A DNA stretch of 64,000 nucleotides from Bacteroidaceae bacterium (lineage in GTDB: Bacteria; Bacteroidota; Bacteroidia; Bacteroidales; Bacteroidaceae). Position numbers and translations under genes: made by a program. The notes beneath the pieces are model-generated. The model had not been told where the DNA came from. It did not search any database and worked only from the letters and a program-made list of their open reading frames with translations. The stretch is taken from assembly GCA_017651315.1 (NCBI GenBank), contig JAGCDE010000020.1, forward strand, positions 1 to 64,000, given 5' to 3'. This document shows, in pieces, positions 51,306-64,000 of this stretch (positions are counted from its first letter, which is position 1; every line of letters starts with the position of its first letter).

Positions 51306-51366
51306 GCTGCCTGTTACCAGGCTTACACCGCTCTCCGTATAGTGTTTACATATAATTTTTTGGAAA

Positions 51367-51792
51367 ATGGCTAAAGAAGTTGCTGGAATAATCAAACTAC
51401 AGATTAAAGGAGGCGCTGCAAACCCATCACCACCCGTAGGTCCCGCTCTCGGTTCCAAGGGTCTGAACATTATGGAGTTTTGCAAACAGTTCAACGCCAG
51501 AACCCAGGACAAATCAGGTAAGACCCTGCCGGTGATAATCACTTACTACAGTGACAAATCATTCGACTTCGTCATCAAGACTCCTCCTGTAGCCATACAG
51601 TTGCTTGAGGCATCCAGAGCCAAGGGCGGTTCTCCCGAACCAAACCGCAAAAAGGTTGCTTCAGTAACCAGGGAACAGGTTGCAGCGATTGCACAGGATA
51701 AAATGCCCGACCTGAACTGCTTTACACTTGAGTCGGCCATCTCGATGGTTGCAGGTACTGCAAGAAGTATGGGAATAACAGTCAAGGACTAA
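51367..51792 (+). CDS. rplK: 50S ribosomal protein L11
   Basis: uL11 forms the base of the GTPase-associated centre on 23S rRNA. The 141 residues include the N-terminal [21 protein letters not shown] motif and the C-terminal RNA-binding domain ending in ARSMGITV. It starts the L11-L1-L10-L12 gene set. Confidence 0.98.
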   Translation: MAKEVAGIIKLQIKGGAANPSPPVGPALGSKGLNIMEFCKQFNARTQDKSGKTLPVIITYYSDKSFDFVIKTPPVAIQLLEASRAKGGSPEPNRKKVASVTREQVAAIAQDKMPDLNCFTLESAISMVAGTARSMGITVKD

Positions 51793-51825
51793 GCCCTGTC
51801 ATTCACTGAAAAAAAGTTTTAAGAA

Positions 51826-52524
51826 ATGGGTAAACTGACAAAAAACCAAAAGAGTGTCGCTTCTAAGATAGAAGCCGGCAAAGCCTATACCCTCAAGGAG
51901 GCATCTCAGTTGGTCAAGGATATCACTACAACCAAGTTCGACGCATCAGTGGATATTGATGTACGTCTCGGTGTGGATCCCCGTAAGGCCAACCAGATGG
52001 TTCGTGGCGTGGTGTCTCTTCCTCACGGAACAGGCAAGGTAGTCAGAGTTCTCGCTCTGTGCACCCCTGACCAGGAAGCCGCCGCCAAGGAAGCAGGTGC
52101 TGACTATGTGGGATTCGAGGAATATATTGAGAAGATCAAGGGTGGATGGACAGATGTTGATGTCATCATAACCCAGCCTGCCCTCATGGGTAAGCTCGGT
52201 CCTCTCGGACGTATTCTCGGCCCGCGTGGACTTATGCCTAACCCCAAGAGCGGTACTGTTACTATGGATGTTGCCAAGGCAGTCAAAGAGGTCAAGCAGG
52301 GTAAGATTGACTTCAAGGTTGACAAGACTGGTATCGTCCACACTTCTATCGGCAAGGTTTCATTCACTGCCGATGCTATCAGAGAGAACGCCAAGGAGTT
52401 TATTGACACAATCATCAAACTCAAGCCTTCTGCTGCAAAGGGTACTTATATCAAGAGTCTTTATCTTTCGAGCACAATGAGCAAGGGTATAAAGGTAGAT
52501 ACCAAGTCGTTGGATGAAATCTGA
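51826..52524 (+). CDS. rplA: 50S ribosomal protein L1
   Basis: uL1 forms the L1 stalk that handles exiting tRNA and, in many bacteria, represses its own operon by binding the leader. The 232-residue chain contains [23 protein letters not shown] and [15 protein letters not shown] (positions about 130-150). Confidence 0.98.
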   Translation: MGKLTKNQKSVASKIEAGKAYTLKEASQLVKDITTTKFDASVDIDVRLGVDPRKANQMVRGVVSLPHGTGKVVRVLALCTPDQEAAAKEAGADYVGFEEYIEKIKGGWTDVDVIITQPALMGKLGPLGRILGPRGLMPNPKSGTVTMDVAKAVKEVKQGKIDFKVDKTGIVHTSIGKVSFTADAIRENAKEFIDTIIKLKPSAAKGTYIKSLYLSSTMSKGIKVDTKSLDEI

Positions 52525-52538
52525 TTAAACGGAACATT

Positions 52539-53063
52539 ATGAAGAAAGAGGATAAAGCGTTGATTATCGAGTCGCTGAAGGAAACGCTTCAGAACTACTC
52601 GGCTATATATCTGGTCGATGTTACCGGTCTTAACTCAACCGCTACAAGCGACCTGCGCAGAAAGTGCTTCAAGAATGAAGTGAAGATGGTCGTTGTCAAG
52701 AACACTCTTCTCCAGAAGGCGATGGATCAGCTTGAGGCTGACTATTCACCTCTCTACGATTCATTGAAGGGAACAACCGCCCTGATGCTTGCCAACGTGG
52801 CTAACGCTCCGGCAAAGCTCATAAAGGAGGTTTCTGACAAGAAGACCGGTATTCCGGGTCTCAAGGCCGCATTTGCAGAGGAAAGCTTCTATATCGGAGC
52901 TGACCAGCTTGAGGCTCTGGTCAACATCAAGAGCAAGAAGGAACTCATTGCCGATGTCATTGCATTGCTGCAGTCACCTGCCAAGAATGTCGTTTCTGCT
53001 CTTCAGTCTGGTGCCAACACCATCCATGGAGTCCTCAAGACTCTTGGAGAAAGGGAGAATTAA
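52539..53063 (+). CDS. rplJ: 50S ribosomal protein L10
   Basis: uL10 is the stalk base that anchors L7/L12 dimers. The 174 residues open with ALIIESLKETLQNYSAIYLVD and contain LRRKCFKNEVKMVVVKNTLL. It begins 14 bases after rplA, leaving little room for the separate L10 leader found in other phyla. Confidence 0.97.
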   Translation: MKKEDKALIIESLKETLQNYSAIYLVDVTGLNSTATSDLRRKCFKNEVKMVVVKNTLLQKAMDQLEADYSPLYDSLKGTTALMLANVANAPAKLIKEVSDKKTGIPGLKAAFAEESFYIGADQLEALVNIKSKKELIADVIALLQSPAKNVVSALQSGANTIHGVLKTLGEREN

Positions 53064-53103
53064 GAATCAAAACAAAGTACAAACCTATTAAAATCATAAC
53101 ACA

Positions 53104-53481
53104 ATGGCTGATTTAAAAGCATTAGCAGAAGAACTGGTTAACCTTACCGTTAAGGAGGTCAATGAACTCGCAACCATCCTGAAGGATGAATATGGAATTG
53201 AACCCGCTGCCGCAGCTGTAGCTGTAGCTGCTGCTGGTCCTGCTGCCGCTGCTGAGGCTGCAGAAGAGAAGTCTTCATTTGATGTAGTGCTGAAGGGCTT
53301 CGGCGCAAACAAACTTGCTGTCGTCAAGGCTGTCAAGGAGGCTTGCGGACTTGGTCTGAAGGAGGCTAAGGATCTTGTTGACGCTGCACCCAGTGTTGTT
53401 AAGGAAGGTCTCGCCAAGAACGAAGCCGAGTCACTGAAGAAGACTCTGGAAGAGGCTGGCGCAGAAATTGAACTTAAGTAA
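53104..53481 (+). CDS. rplL: 50S ribosomal protein L7/L12
   Basis: bL12 recruits translation factors. The 125 residues show an N-terminal dimerisation helix, an Ala-rich flexible hinge (residues about 36-56), and the C-terminal domain [19 protein letters not shown] ... [12 protein letters not shown]. It is followed by a terminator-like hairpin before rpoB. Confidence 0.98.
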   Translation: MADLKALAEELVNLTVKEVNELATILKDEYGIEPAAAAVAVAAAGPAAAAEAAEEKSSFDVVLKGFGANKLAVVKAVKEACGLGLKEAKDLVDAAPSVVKEGLAKNEAESLKKTLEEAGAEIELK

Positions 53482-53508
53482 TTTCACAGGCCTGCCTGTC
53501 AGGTTAAT

Positions 53509-53564
53509 GGTTAAGTAACCCCTACGGTGGTCCTTCAGGGCTACCTAGGGTTCTTAACCTTTTT
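53509..53564 (+). terminator. Terminator/attenuator hairpin between rplL and rpoB
   Basis: GGTTAAG(T)AACCC at 53509-53521 pairs with GGGTTCTTAACC at 53548-53559 with one bulged T. The inner part GGTGGTCC (53526-53533) pairs with GGGCTACC (53538-53545) through G-U pairs. Five T residues at 53560-53564 follow. It lies 28 bases after rplL and 39 bases before rpoB, so it may partially end transcription and set the ribosomal protein to polymerase ratio. Confidence 0.8.
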
Positions 53565-53603
53565 GTGCGTTAAAGTATCAAGTTCCATCATATCCTTCCT
53601 TTT

Positions 53604-56600
53604 ATGTCTTCAAACACAGATAATCAGAGAATTAATTTCGCTTCCGTCAGGAACCCGATGCCGTGTCCTGATTTCCTTGAAGTACAGCTCAAGTCATTCA
53701 AGGATTTTCTCCAATTGGACACACCGCCTGAGAAACGCAAGAACGAAGGTCTTTATAAGGTATTCTCAGAGAATTTCCCTATAGCCGATACCCGGAACAA
53801 TTTTGTCCTGGAATTCCTGGACTATTATATCGACCCGCCCCGCTACACTATTGAGGAGTGTCTGGAGCATGGTCTGACATATAGTGTACCCTTGAAGGCA
53901 AAGCTTAAGCTTTACTGTACCGATCCCGATCACGAGGATTTCGATATGGTTATACAGGATGTCTTCCTTGGCCCGATTCCTTACATGACGGCTCAGGGTA
54001 CTTTCGTTATCAACGGTGCCGAGCGCGTAGTCGTTTCACAGCTGCACCGTTCTCCGGGCGTTTTCTTCGGTCAGAGCATCCATTCTAACGGCACCCCTCT
54101 CTATTCCGCACGAATCATTCCTTTCAAGGGTTCCTGGATAGAGTTCGCTACTGACATCAACAATGTCATGTACGCCTATATCGACCGTAAGAAAAAGCTT
54201 CCCGTAACAACTCTGCTTCGTGCCATAGGATTTGAGACAGACAAGGACATTGTCGATATTTTCGATCTTGCAGAGGAGGTTAAGGTAAACAAGACCAGCC
54301 TCAGAAAATATATAGGGCGTAAGCTTGCGGCACGCGTGCTCAGGACCCGCATAGAGGATTTCGTGGATTCCGATACCGGCGAAGTGGTCTCCATTGAGCG
54401 TCATGAGGTTGTTGTTGACCGTGAGGCGGAACTTTCCGAAGACAATATAAATGATATTCTTGAATCAGGTCTCGAGACTATCCTGCTCCACAAGGAACAG
54501 ACGGGCCAATCGGACTATTCCATCATATTCAATACTCTTCAAAAGGATCCCTGCAACTCCGAAAAGGAGGCTGTGCTCTATATCTACCGTCAGTTGAGGA
54601 ATGCGGATCCTGCCGATGACTCGAGTGCCCGTGAGGTAATCAACAACCTGTTCTTCTCGGAGAAACGCTATGACCTTGGAGAGGTAGGACGTTACCGCGT
54701 GAACAAGAAACTAGGTCTTACCACAGACATGAGTATCGGTGTGCTGACCAAGGAGGATATCATAGAGATAATCAAGTACCTCATAGAACTTGTCAATTCA
54801 CATGCGGTGGTGGATGATATCGACCACCTGTCGAACCGTCGTGTGCGTACTGTGGGTGAGCAGCTTTCCAACCAGTTCGCTATAGGTCTGGCACGCATGG
54901 CACGTACTATACGCGAGCGCATGAACGTACGCGATAATGAGGTGTTCACTCCGACCGACCTCATCAATGCCAAGACAGTATCTGCTGTGATTAACTCGTT
55001 CTTCGGAACAAACGCACTGTCACAGTTTATGGACCAGACCAATCCTTTGGCTGAGATTACGCATAAGCGCCGTATGTCCGCACTCGGACCTGGCGGCCTT
55101 TCGCGTGACCGTGCGGGATTCGAGGTCCGTGACGTACACTATACCCATTACGGACGTCTCTGTCCAATCGAGACACCTGAAGGTCCGAATATCGGTCTTA
55201 TCTCCTCTTTGTGCATTTATGCCAAGATCAATGACCTTGGATTCATAGAGACTCCTTACCGTAAAGTGAAGGATTGTCATGTGAATCTGAACAACGACGA
55301 GGTCCTGTATCTTACAGCCGAGGAGGAGGAAGCGAAGATCATAGGTCAGGGTAATGCTCCTTACGATGAGAACGGAAAGTTCATCCGTACCCGCGTAAAG
55401 GCACGCCGTGACGCTGACTTCCCTGTTGTTCCGCCTGAGGAGGTTGAGCTTATGGACGTATCTCCCCAGCAGATCGCTTCAATAGCTGCTGCCCTGATTC
55501 CGTTCCTTGAGCATGATGACGCCAACCGTGCTTTGATGGGATCGAATATGATGCGCCAGGCAGTACCTCTCATGCGTACGGAGGTGCCTATTGTCGGTAC
55601 AGGCATTGAGAAACAGCTTGCCGAGAATTCGCGCACTCAGATTACAGCTGAGGGTGACGGTATTGTTACATACGTAGATGCTGCCATTATCCGCATATTG
55701 TACGACCGTACGGAAGACGAGGAGTTCGTGAGCTTCGAGCCAGCGGAGAAGGAGTACAGGCTACCCAAGTTCCGCCGCACGAACCAGAACATGACGATAG
55801 ACCTCCGTCCTATGTGCGAGGTAGGTCAGCGTGTCAAGGCCGGCGACATCCTTACTGAAGGCTATTCAACCCAGAACGGTGAACTTGCCCTGGGTAAGAA
55901 CCTTCTTGTGGCATACATGCCATGGAAAGGTTATAACTACGAGGATGCCATTGTACTCAACGAGCGTGTCGTGCGTGAGGATATCCTTACTTCCGTGCAT
56001 GTCGAGGAGTTCTCCCTTGAAGTCCGTGAGACCAAACGCGGTTTGGAGGAGTTGACATCGGACATTCCTAATGTCAGTGAGGATGCAACAAAGGACCTGG
56101 ATGAGAACGGCATTGTCCGTATCGGCGCTTATATCCAGCCTGGTGATATTCTCATCGGAAAGATCACTCCCAAGGGTGAATCCGATCCTTCACCTGAAGA
56201 GAAGCTCCTTCGTGCCATTTTCGGTGACAAGGCCGGCGATGTGAAGGATGCCTCACTCAAGGCTTCCCCGTCACTAAAGGGTGTGGTTATTGACAAGAAG
56301 CTTTTCTCCCGTGCAATAAAGACGCGTAATTCCAAGATGGCCGACAAGGCAAGACTTCCCAAAATTGATGCCGAATTCGAGGAGAAGGTGGCAGAGCTTA
56401 AGGGAATACTTGTCAAGAAACTTCTCACATTGACGGAAGGGAAGACCTCTCAGGGTGTGTTTGATCTCCTTGAGACAGAGGTTATCGCCAAGGGACAACG
56501 TTTCACGAGGAAGGCATTGGAATCTCTTGACTACACTTCGGTCAAATCCAACGACTGGACCGATGACGAACATACGAACGGACTTATCTCGAAGCTGATT

Positions 56601-57416
56601 GTAAACTTCATCCGCAAGTACAAGGAATACGATGCTGAAAACAAGCGCAACAAGTTTGCACTTACTATAGGTGATGAGCTGCCTTCAGGCATCATCCAGA
56701 TGGCTAAGGTTTACGTTGCCAAGAAGCGTAAGATAGGCGTAGGTGACAAGATGGCCGGACGTCACGGTAACAAGGGTATCGTATCCCGTGTGGTCAAGCA
56801 GGAGGATATGCCGTTCCTCGCCGATGGTACTCCCGTCGATATCGTCCTGAATCCTCTTGGCGTGCCTTCACGTATGAACATAGGTCAGATATTCGAGACA
56901 GTTCTCGGACATGCTGGACGTGAGCTTGGTGTCAAGTTCGCCACTCCAATTTTTGACGGAGCATCGCTTGATGACCTGAATGAATGGACCGACAAGGCCG
57001 GCCTGCCGCGTTTTGGCAAGACCCAGCTCTATGACGGTGGCACAGGAGAGCCGTTTGACCAGTGCGCTACCGTAGGTGTCACCTACATGCTGAAACTCGG
57101 TCACATGGTCGAGGACAAGATGCACGCACGTTCCATCGGTCCGTACTCACTCATCACACAGCAGCCGCTTGGCGGTAAAGCCCAGTTCGGTGGCCAGCGT
57201 TTCGGTGAGATGGAGGTTTGGGCTCTTGAGGCATTCGGTGCCAGCCATGTGCTCCAGGAGATCCTGACCATCAAGTCGGATGATGTGACCGGCCGTTCAA
57301 AGGCATACGAGGCAATCGTGAAAGGTGATCCGATGCCGACACCCGGCATCCCCGAATCGCTCAACGTGCTCCTGCACGAGCTGCGCGGTCTGGGACTTAG
57401 TATCAATCTTGAGTAA
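53604..57416 (+). CDS. rpoB: RNA polymerase beta subunit
   Basis: The 1270-residue chain is complete. The rifampicin-pocket cluster reads [11 protein letters not shown] and [14 protein letters not shown]; residues equivalent to E. coli Q513, D516, H526 and S531 (here about Q474, D477, H487 and S492) are wild type. [29 protein letters not shown] motifs near 56710-56770 and the C-terminal [20 protein letters not shown] are intact. rpoC follows after 22 bases. Confidence 0.99.
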   Translation: MSSNTDNQRINFASVRNPMPCPDFLEVQLKSFKDFLQLDTPPEKRKNEGLYKVFSENFPIADTRNNFVLEFLDYYIDPPRYTIEECLEHGLTYSVPLKAKLKLYCTDPDHEDFDMVIQDVFLGPIPYMTAQGTFVINGAERVVVSQLHRSPGVFFGQSIHSNGTPLYSARIIPFKGSWIEFATDINNVMYAYIDRKKKLPVTTLLRAIGFETDKDIVDIFDLAEEVKVNKTSLRKYIGRKLAARVLRTRIEDFVDSDTGEVVSIERHEVVVDREAELSEDNINDILESGLETILLHKEQTGQSDYSIIFNTLQKDPCNSEKEAVLYIYRQLRNADPADDSSAREVINNLFFSEKRYDLGEVGRYRVNKKLGLTTDMSIGVLTKEDIIEIIKYLIELVNSHAVVDDIDHLSNRRVRTVGEQLSNQFAIGLARMARTIRERMNVRDNEVFTPTDLINAKTVSAVINSFFGTNALSQFMDQTNPLAEITHKRRMSALGPGGLSRDRAGFEVRDVHYTHYGRLCPIETPEGPNIGLISSLCIYAKINDLGFIETPYRKVKDCHVNLNNDEVLYLTAEEEEAKIIGQGNAPYDENGKFIRTRVKARRDADFPVVPPEEVELMDVSPQQIASIAAALIPFLEHDDANRALMGSNMMRQAVPLMRTEVPIVGTGIEKQLAENSRTQITAEGDGIVTYVDAAIIRILYDRTEDEEFVSFEPAEKEYRLPKFRRTNQNMTIDLRPMCEVGQRVKAGDILTEGYSTQNGELALGKNLLVAYMPWKGYNYEDAIVLNERVVREDILTSVHVEEFSLEVRETKRGLEELTSDIPNVSEDATKDLDENGIVRIGAYIQPGDILIGKITPKGESDPSPEEKLLRAIFGDKAGDVKDASLKASPSLKGVVIDKKLFSRAIKTRNSKMADKARLPKIDAEFEEKVAELKGILVKKLLTLTEGKTSQGVFDLLETEVIAKGQRFTRKALESLDYTSVKSNDWTDDEHTNGLISKLIVNFIRKYKEYDAENKRNKFALTIGDELPSGIIQMAKVYVAKKRKIGVGDKMAGRHGNKGIVSRVVKQEDMPFLADGTPVDIVLNPLGVPSRMNIGQIFETVLGHAGRELGVKFATPIFDGASLDDLNEWTDKAGLPRFGKTQLYDGGTGEPFDQCATVGVTYMLKLGHMVEDKMHARSIGPYSLITQQPLGGKAQFGGQRFGEMEVWALEAFGASHVLQEILTIKSDDVTGRSKAYEAIVKGDPMPTPGIPESLNVLLHELRGLGLSINLE

Positions 57417-57438
57417 TCACCATTAAAAGTAAGAAGCT

Positions 57439-61743
<4,305 letters not shown>

Positions 61744-61770
61744 AGAATTATTGATTAGACTTGATAGTGA

Positions 61771-61812
61771 GAACGGGATGACTGCTCAAGGCGGCCATCC
61801 CGTTCTGTTGTT
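61771..61812 (+). terminator. Probable terminator after rpoC
   Basis: GAACGGGATG (61771-61780) pairs perfectly with CATCCCGTTC (61796-61805) around a 15-base loop and is followed by TGTTGTTCT. The T-tract is interrupted. It sits between the convergent rpoC and dgt genes. Confidence 0.7.
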
Positions 61813-61873
61813 CTGGCTGCTGATGAAGGGCAGCATGTATGTTCACTTCCGTAACAGCCATGTCAACTGTCAG

Positions 61874-63214
61874 TCAGACAGCAGGAAGGCTGTTGCCGTT
61901 TATCTTGCGGTATATGTCAAGGGCATAGACATCGGTCATGCCGCTTATGTAGTCCAGGACCGCCAGTATGCGGTTGTAGATGTCGGAGGCGTTGATGTCG
62001 TATTGGCTTGACACGCGGTTTATAAGCAGTTTGGAATATTCCCGGTTCGGGTTCTGTACCGCCTCAATCATAAGGTCAAGCAGGGTGCTGATGATGCGGA
62101 AACCGGCCAGTTCCACCTCAAGCACGTCACGTGAACGGTAAATCTTCTCCTTGGAGAGCTCCGCACATTCGGCGTATGCGTTTTTGGGCGTATCGCTTAT
62201 GTGCTTGATGAGTGAACCTGAGAAAGTGCCATCCAGGATGGCCTTCCGGCTCTGAAGGAATACGCCGGTACACTCCTCCACAAGTATGCCTACCAGTTTG
62301 GAACGCAGGTATGATACCTGTTCGTTGACATCGGTCACCATGTTTATGATTGAACAGGCGTGGTCCCGTTCTGACGGTTCAATGAAATTCATCATCAGGG
62401 CTATCGTCTTCTCTGTGGAGATAAGCTTGAGTTTATGGGCATCCTCAAGATCCATCAGAAGGTAGCAGATGTCGTCAGCGGCCTCAACCAGCCAGACTAA
62501 AGGATAACGGACATATTTTAGAGGCTCACCTGGTCGGGACAAACGTATAATACCCAATTCATCGGCAATCCTGACAAATATCGTTGACTCGCTCTCAAAG
62601 AAGCCGAACTTATGCCTGCCATCGGCAAGTATGGAGGCATATGGATATTTGACTATTGATGCCAGAGTGGAATAGGTCATTGCGAATCCTCCCTTACGAC
62701 GGCCTATGAACTGGTGTGCCAGCAGACGGAAGGCGTTGGCATTGCCTTCAAAGTTAATGATGTCAGTCCACTGGCCCGGGTTATCCTTGAACAACTCTTT
62801 CAGATACTGGCCCTTTCCCTCGGTGAAATAGGCTGATATGGCTTTCTCTCCGGAATGACCGAACGGCGGATTGCCCATATCGTGGGCAAGACAGGCTGCC
62901 GAAACAATGTTGCCTATCTCGGTCACGTTGGTCTGTGCCAACTCCGGATGTTCAAGCAGCAAACCTCTCGCCACGTTATTGCCGAGCGAGCGGCCTACGC
63001 AGGATACTTCCAAACTGTGTGTAAGACGATTATGGACGAACACACTTCCCGGCAGCGGGAACACCTGCGTCTTGTTCTGCAGCCGGCGGAACGGAGCTGA
63101 GAAAATCAGGCGGTCATAATCCCTGAGGAAAGCCGACCGGTCATCCTTGTGAGCCGGTTCGATCCCTTCCATTCCAAGACGTTTGGAGGATATCAATCTT
63201 TCCCAATTCATCAT
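61874..63214 (-). CDS. dgt: Deoxyguanosinetriphosphate triphosphohydrolase (dGTPase)
   Basis: The enzyme hydrolyses dGTP to deoxyguanosine and triphosphate. The 446-residue HD-domain chain has RDYDRLIFSAPFRRLQNKTQV, the metal His in NRLTHSLEVS and the HD pair in CLAHDMGNPPFGHSGE. Two adjacent ATG codons (63212-63214 and 63209-63211) could start it; an upstream TTG is less likely. It is divergent from dut, so two dNTP-pool enzymes share one intergenic region of about 100 bases. Confidence 0.95.
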   Translation of the reverse strand: MMNWERLISSKRLGMEGIEPAHKDDRSAFLRDYDRLIFSAPFRRLQNKTQVFPLPGSVFVHNRLTHSLEVSCVGRSLGNNVARGLLLEHPELAQTNVTEIGNIVSAACLAHDMGNPPFGHSGEKAISAYFTEGKGQYLKELFKDNPGQWTDIINFEGNANAFRLLAHQFIGRRKGGFAMTYSTLASIVKYPYASILADGRHKFGFFESESTIFVRIADELGIIRLSRPGEPLKYVRYPLVWLVEAADDICYLLMDLEDAHKLKLISTEKTIALMMNFIEPSERDHACSIINMVTDVNEQVSYLRSKLVGILVEECTGVFLQSRKAILDGTFSGSLIKHISDTPKNAYAECAELSKEKIYRSRDVLEVELAGFRIISTLLDLMIEAVQNPNREYSKLLINRVSSQYDINASDIYNRILAVLDYISGMTDVYALDIYRKINGNSLPAV

Positions 63215-63275
63215 CAAGAATCTGTTTTGCTTCAAATTTAGAGGTTTTTCACAGGATTTCCATTTTAGTTGGCAG

Positions 63276-63283
63276 TATATTTG
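63276..63283 (+). promoter_or_regulatory. Bacteroidota -7 element for dut
   Basis: TATATTTG fits TAnnTTTG and lies 32 bases before the dut ATG at 63316. No exact TTTG at -33. Confidence 0.65.
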
Positions 63284-63315
63284 CTATTTTCGCTGAATAA
63301 ATCAGATACGATTAT

Positions 63316-63747
63316 ATGAAAGTGGAAATTATCAACCATTCGCACCATCAGTTACCTGAATATGCGACTCTTCTGTCTGCAGGAATGGACCTTCGTGCAA
63401 ATCTTGATGAACCGGTGGTCCTGAAACCTTTGGAGCGCCGTCTTATACCGACTGGTCTTTTCATTGCTCTTCCGGCAGGATATGAGGCGCAGGTCAGGCC
63501 GCGCAGCGGACTTGCCATAAAAAAGGGGGTGACAGTACTCAATTCTCCCGGAACCATCGATGCGGATTATCGCGGGGAGATATGTGTCATCCTTATCAAT
63601 CTTTCTCAGAATGATTTCATTGTCAATGACGGTGAACGCATTGCCCAGATGGTCATTGCGCGTCATGAAAAGGTAGAGTGGTCCAATGTAGCGTGTCTCG
63701 GCGATACGGAACGCGGATCCGGCGGCTTCGGGCACAGCGGAATGTGA
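63316..63747 (+). CDS. dut: Deoxyuridine 5'-triphosphate nucleotidohydrolase
   Basis: dUTPase removes dUTP and supplies dUMP for thymidylate. The 143-residue trimeric-type chain shows the family motifs [37 protein letters not shown] in overlapping parts, GERIAQMV, and the C-terminal GSGGFGHSG phosphate-binding arm. A TPR lipoprotein gene begins 9 bases later. Confidence 0.98.
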   Translation: MKVEIINHSHHQLPEYATLLSAGMDLRANLDEPVVLKPLERRLIPTGLFIALPAGYEAQVRPRSGLAIKKGVTVLNSPGTIDADYRGEICVILINLSQNDFIVNDGERIAQMVIARHEKVEWSNVACLGDTERGSGGFGHSGM

Positions 63748-63756
63748 ACTGGATTT

Positions 63757-64000
63757 ATGAAAAGAGCTGTTTCATTATTGTCCATCCTGATTGCGGCCAT
63801 CATTCTGACCGTCTCCTGTGGCGTATCCCGCTCTTCTGTCACTCCCTCTCCCTCCCTTTATGACAGTTACGCCTCCCGTTATTTCTATCATGAAGGTGTC
63901 AAGAAGGCTGATGCAGGACAGTATGATGCGGCGATGGACCTGATGAGCTACAGTCTTGAGACCGACACTTCATCGGCGGCTGCGTGCTACAACATGGCAC
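63757..64000 (+). CDS. TPR-containing lipoprotein (cut by right edge)
   Basis: The first 81 residues are visible. A lipoprotein signal (MKRAVSLLSILIAAIILTVSC) is followed by a Ser/Pro-rich linker and the start of TPR-like helices (YFYHEGVKKADAGQYDAAMDLMSYSLETD, of which the spacing of Gly, Ala and Tyr fits TPR). It follows dut by 9 bases and probably shares its transcript. The function cannot be judged from this part. Confidence 0.8.
   Translation, partial: MKRAVSLLSILIAAIILTVSCGVSRSSVTPSPSLYDSYASRYFYHEGVKKADAGQYDAAMDLMSYSLETDTSSAAACYNMA

Noticed and set aside
53604..57416. Rifampicin-resistance substitutions in rpoB
   Set aside because: The residues equivalent to E. coli Q513, D516, H526, R529 and S531 are all the susceptible type.

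Overview
The window is an ordinary, densely packed chromosomal segment of a member of the Bacteroidales (phylum Bacteroidota), with G+C near one half by eye. The evidence is consistent across the window. Many intergenic gaps carry the Bacteroidota -7 promoter element TAnnTTTG, some with TTTG 19 bases upstream. Shine-Dalgarno sequences are weak. Gene neighbourhoods are typical of the group: rpsU-xerC-hpf-tRNAs-tuf-tRNA-secE-nusG-rplKAJL-rpoBC, DUF6089-uppS-bamA-skp-skp-murI, and gltX-waaA. A complete porP-gldKLMN type IX secretion (T9SS) core operon is present. Bacteroides sensu stricto generally lacks that operon, so a Prevotella/Paraprevotella-like or other T9SS-bearing Bacteroidales lineage is likelier. 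This placement is inference.

Layout, left to right. 1-2.1 kb: succinate dehydrogenase/fumarate reductase flavoprotein (cut by the left edge) and cytochrome b. 2.2-7.1 kb: accessory genes, namely a secreted TIM-barrel protein, a rhodanese/metallo-beta-lactamase lipoprotein and a type B carboxylesterase. 7.3-9.7 kb: tRNA-Leu followed by DUF3108, a methyltransferase, cobalamin adenosyltransferase and a DUF2795 protein. 9.8-13.5 kb: a leftward operon pyrE, SRPBCC protein, argH, lipoprotein, short-chain dehydrogenase. 13.6-21.7 kb: rightward envelope-biogenesis cluster with DUF6242, DUF6089, uppS, bamA, three Skp-like chaperones and murI. 21.7-25 kb: leftward O-methyltransferase, rbfA and LolC/E-like permease, with divergent xerD. 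25-28 kb: OmpA/TPR lipoprotein and dprA. 28-30.7 kb: an odd two-gene signalling module. 30.9-39.7 kb: mdh, gamma-carbonic anhydrase, waaA, gltX, 7TM-HD phosphodiesterase, priA. 39.8-46.5 kb: a beta-barrel protein and the T9SS operon. 46.5-61.8 kb: the translation and transcription supercluster. 61.9-64 kb: dgt, dut and a TPR lipoprotein cut by the right edge.

No insertion sequence, prophage, integrative element or CRISPR array was seen. The most unusual items are these. First, a translationally coupled pair at 27957-30703: a sensor-less but catalytically intact histidine kinase next to a kinase-like/receiver/AraC protein whose H, N, G1 and G2 boxes are all degenerate. Second, a 79-bp tandem repeat (five full units plus a partial one) in the tRNA operon upstream of tuf, with loop-only or wobble-preserving changes that suggest a folded RNA. 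Third, a strong terminator-like hairpin between rplL and rpoB. Others are a three-copy 15-bp motif downstream of the TIM-barrel gene, low-complexity insertions in the carboxylesterase and BamA, and a charged tail on GldN.
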